From Caenorhabditis elegans (taxonomy: Eukaryota; Nematoda; Chromadorea; Rhabditida; Rhabditidae), in contig NC_003284.9 of assembly GCF_000002985.6 (NCBI RefSeq), forward strand, positions 6,944,001 to 7,008,000: a stretch of DNA of 64,000 bases, written 5' to 3'. The first letter of the stretch is position 1; each line of letters starts with the position of its first letter. A program made the translations under genes and the position numbers. The notes beneath the pieces are model-generated. The model was not told the origin of the DNA. It was given only the letters and a program-made list of their open reading frames with translations, and made no database searches. This document shows, piece by piece, positions 59,001 through 64,000 of this stretch.

Positions 59001-61444
59001 ACTAACACACACAGAACCAAAGATTTGGATTTGTACTGGTTTGGGTGTGGGAAGACCCGGTTATGACGTTTGGCTCAACGAAGGGAAGTCCTGATGTGAA
59101 CAACTAATGAAAGTTCAGTGCAAAACTTACTTGAAACAGCGTGTAAGTTTCGTCGACAGGGCTCATCACATAACTCGACCTGAAAAAACACAGTTAGCTT
59201 GTGTACATTTTCCATGAACATTTTCAGTTTTAGAGAGTATGGAAAGCAATTACTTTTGACTTACAAAGCATAAACATTTATTGTAGATTTTGACTCAAAA
59301 TGGATCAAATGACCAAAAGTCTTTAAAAATACAAACATACAAATACAGTTTCAGACAGGGTTTTTGAAGGCATTTAAATTTGCATGCTCTGAACGGAGTA
59401 ACAAACTTTGGGATTTTGCTTTATTATACTCAAAACGGGCCAGGACTACCAAATTTCAAAATGAATAGTTCTGAAAATTTCTCAAAAAAATTGTTCAAAA
59501 TTTTTTTAAAGCCCATTTTCAGCAAAAATCGCGCAACTTCGCTGCTCAATTTTTCAGAATCTCAGACTAAAATATTTACAACTTGTGCTTCTTACAACAA
59601 TTAGTACAAACGGACATTGTGTCAAAATATGCCAAACAAGGATGAAACCTACTGTAGGTTTTAACAAAACGTTTTAAAATTGCAGACTAGGCTTTGGCAA
59701 ATTGCCAAATTATTTGAAGATGTTTTGAGATTTCAGAGCATTGCTGCATCTTCGACGAACTACATTATCAAAGTGAAAAATTCGTAGAAAAATTAATCTC
59801 CATTTTCAATTGCCAAAGGTGAAAACTGCAAAATTTTCACATTTTTTTTCACGACTCCATATAAAAAAAACTTATTTTCATACTTTTTTTTTTCAACTGA
59901 AAACCGGGAAACTTTAGAGGAAATAGAACATATGAAATATTTTCAATTTTCTTTCTGTATATCACAAAAACATAATATTTTCCATGTTCTAAAAAATACG
60001 ACTGATAAAAGGTCTGGAAAATGACGTAAAAACAAGTTCCTCCTAGACACATAGATAATCTTGTGACAATATCCTTATTAATCTTGAATTTGAATTATTG
60101 AGCGTGGCCATGAAGACAAAAGGCAAAAATGGGGAACGCAGGAAAAAGAGACGTTATGAGCTCACGACAAGGCGCGACTGAGTTTTTGTTTTGTAGATTA
60201 ATTGAATTTTTGAAAAGAGTTGGATGTGTATGTTTGTGTGTGTATTTGAAGTACGTGTTTTGCTTGTTTGCTATAAGTAGGTCCGTCACAAACTCCACAA
60301 ATATTTTTTCTCGATTTTTTTTCATCTGCTATGTATGTGTGGAGTGAAAAGTTCAAAGATAAATTTTTTAGATTATTCAAATATTCAATACTGAATAAAT
60401 CACAGGTCACCTAGAGCCAATACCTCAATTACATTACTGATCATTGATCACTATTTCGAAAATTAAATTTTCCTCATCTACTAGCTTTTATTGAGTGCGA
60501 ATTAAATAGCCGTTTACTTGCATGATAGTTTATTCCGCCATTTATGGCCGAGTTGATCTCTATCTCGTGAAAAAAGATGGAAACATTAGTTTTTGAATTA
60601 TTAATTTCTTATTAATTTTTTTTACCCCAAAACTTTAAAAAAAATTATGATGAGAATTAAAGAAAGTACATATTGGTTGTATAGAGAGAAGACTTGCCTG
60701 AGGTCCATTGAAGGGAACCGGGAGATTAACATTTCAATGTTAAAAAAATAACAAAGAGAAATAGGTTTAGCTAGTATATCTGTGTATTGAAAATTATAAT
60801 AATTTCAAAAAGTTAAGAAGCAGAATATAAAAGAAGCTTTTTCTTATCGCTTGAAAAAATTTCACAGGTGAATGATAAGCTTCTGTTTTTTTGCCTTTCT
60901 GCTTTGTTAGAGCAAAAGCTCATGAAAGAACGAATCGCTAATATGAAAGGCTGATATTCAAAGTTTGCGGTTCTCAGAAACTCATTTCAAATTGGGGGTT
61001 TCTGCAAAATTATTGAAGACTTGGCAAACTGAACATGCTGCTAGAATTTCATATTTGGTTAGCACATGAAGTTTAACTAAAATGAAAGTTCAGCTAGCCT
61101 CCTACACCTTTTTTTCGTCACAGTTGGAGGTGAGTTTTCACCTGCAAGGTGTTTGCTCGGAGAGAAAATAGAAAAAATAAAATATATCTAACTTATTAAA
61201 AGCTGTTTTTGACAGCTTTTTAGATTTCAAGTATAACGTATATTGAGTTTCTAGAAGTTAGGAACTCTCCTACAATCCTATCTTGTCAAAATTTCCCCCA
61301 TACCAAAAATGAAATCAGAAAAAAAACAAAGAGACAACTCACATCATCTTGATGACTCTGTTTTGAGTACTTGGAGCTCTGACAATAAGCTTTCTGGTAA
61401 CTCTTGGCTCACCGCCAGGCAGAAGTTGCAGTGTTTTTACTTGT
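53087..61444 (-). CDS. Class A biogenic-amine GPCR, dopamine/octopamine type
   Basis: Twelve exons join in phase: 61343-61444, 59131-59179, 57763-57876, 57594-57714, 57146-57333, 56905-57099, 54846-54945, 53802-53902, 53565-53755, 53379-53510, 53220-53331 and 53087-53167, about 494 residues. Landmarks are TM2 AFSDLALG, the amine-binding aspartate in [22 protein letters not shown] after TM3, LLGWK at the end of TM4, SATGS in TM5 (serines at 5.42 and 5.46, alanine at 5.43), CWAPFF in TM6 and NPIIY in TM7. The third intracellular loop is long, with an acidic run (EEEEEED) and a second acidic patch ([12 protein letters not shown]). A short tail ends KKPSSTSRV. The N-terminal exon reads [20 protein letters not shown]. 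It needs two incoming bases, so the start lies further up. The pattern suits D1-like dopamine or octopamine receptors. DOP-4 of C. elegans is my best guess, not verified. Confidence 0.92.
54946..56904. other. GPCR intron within the third-loop coding region
   Basis: This 2-kb AT-rich intron has no second gene visible. One AT-rich plus-strand frame at 56075-56311 is probably chance. Confidence 0.6.
57877..59130. other. GPCR intron, 1.25 kb
   Basis: It contains a purine/pyrimidine alternating run (CACACACGCGTGCGCGTG, about 58065-58082) that could adopt Z-DNA. The frame immediately upstream of the TM1 exon stays open to an ATG at 58008, giving an alternative N-terminus ([18 protein letters not shown]). 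I prefer the spliced start because phase and acceptor (ACAATTCAG) fit. Confidence 0.55.
59180..61342. other. GPCR upstream intron, 2.2 kb
   Basis: This is AT-rich with T-runs and no supported exon. A short self-complementary AAAGCTGT...ACAGCTTT pair lies at about 61199-61221. Confidence 0.5.
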
Positions 61445-61534
61445 CTGGATTAGACACAGAAGTAGTAAATGGAATAAGATGATGAATTACTGAAAATGTG
61501 ATGCTACTGTGGCATCATCATTGTTGTGTGACAG

Positions 61535-61713
61535 TGGGGATAGTTGGAAGAATTATAGAGGCGATGTAGGAATGTGGGGGCCCCCTCTACACTCTAGCAC
61601 TTCTCCACAACGGATAAGCCCGCCCTCTGGTCAGACAGCAGCAGCGGCAGCCGGTTCAGGATATGTGACGGAAAAAAGGACGATGACTTTGCCGGAATGG
61701 AGCACTAGAAAGA
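61535..61713 (+). CDS. Candidate plus-strand coding exon near the window end
   Basis: After GTGTGACAG the plus strand reads DSWKNYRGDVGMWGPPLHSS, then TSPQRISPPSGQTAAAAAG, then YVTEKRTMTLPEWSTRK, and reaches a donor-like GTATAG. Composition (GC-richer, alanine run, PEW) is unlike the AT-rich surroundings. The window ends eight bases after an acceptor-like ATTTCAG (63985-63991), so a plus-strand gene could continue beyond it. It lies upstream of the known GPCR exons on the other strand. Family unknown. Confidence 0.35.
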
Positions 61714-64000
61714 GTATAGGGCTTTCTGTTTCTTTTTTCTTGTCACACCCAATATATCAGACAAAAATGAATGCCGTTATTTTATAACACTCTTATTTTT
61801 TCCCATTATTCTTAAGAGCCTAAAGCTTAGGCGGATCAGCGAGAGATTTTCAAAAACATACTTAGGAATGAAGAAAATTCGTTGAAATACGATTATTTCG
61901 TTATAGAGCCAGAAAGATATCACTAGACGTTTTAGAAAAATTTGGATAATAGTGAAATATTAATTGGTCAATATTGATGGTATCTACACTCAAAATAAAA
62001 ACTGCGTGGCGTGTACGCAGAAAACCGGATATTAAGGTCCAGCCTTTTTCTTGTCAACTCACGTGGAAAAGGCAAACTTCGGGACCCCAACCAATATCAG
62101 GCCGCCGACGTCTGACGAGTTCCGCGCGCCGCTGCATTAAACTCACTGTGGGCGTGGCGAGCTGTCTCCGTCCGCTGCGAGTGAAACGTTTTCTGCGTAC
62201 ATGTTCCCTTTTTTGAATGTATATTTAAAATAGTTCCACACTATTTTGAAAATTCTATTATAATTTTTGTTAATTTTAGCACTGTATAAATGGGATTTAA
62301 AAAAGTCGCAATTGGTGCAATAGCTTTAGTTTTGAAAAAATCTGGTATTTGAGTCAATCAGTTGAACTTCAATGTTCAACCGATGGAAACAATACTCGCT
62401 TTCCGAGAATTTAACTGTTTTCACATATTTTATTTTTTTATAATAACTAGTTACATCATTAAGATAAAAGGTGCAGCAGCTTAAAAACAGCGATAGAAAC
62501 AAAAAATTCTCAAAACATCTAATAGGATAGCACTATGAAAAAATCTTTCTAATCCGATTGCCCACGGCATGGAAAAAATTTGATAAAGCATGTACATCAA
62601 GGTGAAGCAATACAATATTTTTCATTTTGCAAGAAAGTTTTATGTGCGAACACACGTTTGGAGTTAGGATCAATAGCGTGTGCAGCGGATTAGAAGTATT
62701 GTTTGCAGTTATAGTTTTATTGCGGCTAACTACAATATAAAAGAATTTCAGTGAACAGCGGAAAAAGTGAAGATATTGTGAGCCTCAGAAATGAGTTGAG
62801 TTGCAAAAAGGTGGGATGCAGAATATAAATAAGTACGGGAAGAATCTAGTGTTGTGAGAATCAAATATTCAAAAAAGAAACGATCAAATTTCATTATTAC
62901 CGAGCAGCGTGCTTTTTGAGGAAATCGCAAATAGACAGCAGGTCACAGAAGTGAGCAAATCACGCATGTTTTTCAGCTCTTGAAAAGAAATTATGGAAGG
63001 TTGAACGCTCACGTCATGCATATTCAAGATCTTAGTTTATGTTGAACAACGAATTTAAGCGCATAGTTTTGCAGAGAGAAAACTTTCCCAACATAGTGCA
63101 TTAGGAAAACTTTAGGAACTACTTTTGACTCGCAGTGCGACAATTTACGCATTTTGGGCATTAAGATTTTCCCACTTAAAACAACTTTAATTGTAATGTG
63201 GTGAAACTTGTGAAAACATTTAAATTATTAAATATATACCAAAAAGAAATGTGTTAATTTAGAGAAATTTCTGTGCAAAAATCAAAAAAAAAAGTTAGAA
63301 ATTTTTATTCGCAAATCAAAATTCCCAAATGAGACCCACCAAATTGTCTGGGTTTTTTACTTTTTGTAACTAATTTATTCGACAGTAACCAATTAATTTT
63401 GTGTACATTACATATAGAACAGACTTGAAGAAATTCAAAAAAAATCATCACAGTTCATTTTAAACGATGCCAAAACTAAGAAGCCATAAAAAATCAATTT
63501 GTTGATGTTTTTCACCTCTTTTCAACTGCATTCTATGAAGAACAATTATTATTATTGTTAATGGTTTTTGACTACTATTTTATTTCAATTGATACATTCT
63601 GAATCAATCAACAAAAAGAGCTAACTTTTTTGAATCGCAAATCCAAATCATTCAAATTATTTTTTCAAACACTACTTGTAATTACAAGTGCAGTTTTCAG
63701 TAATCAACTCTCATGGGACAAAAGCAAAACAAGTGAAGTCCTATCTCAACATTATCTTTTTAGGTTTTATAGTTAGAAAATCATATAATTAAATACTTGT
63801 GAAAAATACCAGAAAATTCCTTTCAGCGCCACAAGGGGAATTGTTTTTAAAGTATATCTAATATTATTATAATGATAAAACTTCTCAGATTTTACATTTT
63901 AAATATGTTTTGAATATTTAAATTAATATTTGTTAAGATCAAACATTTATCTGAAATATCAAAAGTGACGTTTTTTTTTTCGTAATTTCAGAAAAGGACG
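61714..64000. other. Terminal stretch, mostly non-coding
   Basis: This is AT-rich DNA with one GC-rich inverted-repeat element (62012-62201). The upstream start of the GPCR may lie here or outside the window. No exon with the required phase was identified. Confidence 0.4.
62012..62201. repeat. 190-bp GC-rich element with 14-bp terminal inverted repeats
   Basis: TGTACGCAGAAAAC at 62012-62025 is exactly reverse-complementary to GTTTTCTGCGTACA at 62188-62201. The interior is much richer in GC than the flanks (GCCGCCGACGTCTGACG, GCGCGCCGCTGC, GGGCGTGGCGAGC). It looks like a non-autonomous inverted-repeat element. No clear target duplication was seen. Confidence 0.75.

Overview
The window is nematode genomic DNA, most likely Caenorhabditis and probably the X chromosome of C. 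elegans. It is AT-rich. Introns are often 45-55 nt and end in TTTTCAG-like acceptors, codon use is worm-like, genes are sparse, and mariner and RTE debris is scattered through it. I built gene models by hand by joining open frames at GT/AG sites and checking phase. The chromosome and species are inferences. I saw no convincing tRNA or rRNA gene or CRISPR array.

Layout. (1) 3.8-5.6 kb, minus strand: an innexin gap-junction gene matching what I remember of INX-1. Candidate 3' tail exons lie at 0.8-1.0 and 3.53 kb, and an in-phase exon at 7.4 kb would lengthen the N-terminus. (2) 5.6-23.4 kb: about 18 kb with no complete gene. It holds isolated coding-like exons on both strands, two poly-G tracts and short repeats. 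(3) 23.5-39.0 kb, plus strand: an 11-exon gene for a predicted 535-residue single-pass membrane protein that resembles the vertebrate KIAA1549 (UPF0606) family. Its introns hold a dead mariner element, a long inverted repeat and a possible nested gene remnant. (4) 39.1-45.8 kb: an RTE retrotransposon 3' fragment, a 322-bp mariner-type MITE and otherwise unassigned DNA. (5) 45.9-46.6 kb, plus strand: a four-exon, 94-residue secreted prepropeptide ending in KR-CRWKLC-GTG-RR-FRFN, which looks like a neuropeptide precursor. (6) 47.8-50.0 kb, plus strand: a seven-exon UDP-glycosyltransferase that appears to lack the catalytic histidine. (7) 50.8-52.0 kb, minus strand: a tetraspanin, convergent with the UGT. 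(8) 53.1-61.4 kb, minus strand: a class A biogenic-amine receptor of the dopamine/octopamine type with an acidic third loop. Its 5' end is not resolved. (9) 61.5-64 kb: a coding-like plus-strand exon and a small GC-rich inverted-repeat element.

Taken together the window looks like a signalling-rich stretch: a gap-junction subunit, an orphan membrane protein, a secreted peptide, a tetraspanin and an amine GPCR. The genes have separate promoters. Nothing indicates an operon, because intergenic gaps are at least 0.7 kb and strands alternate.
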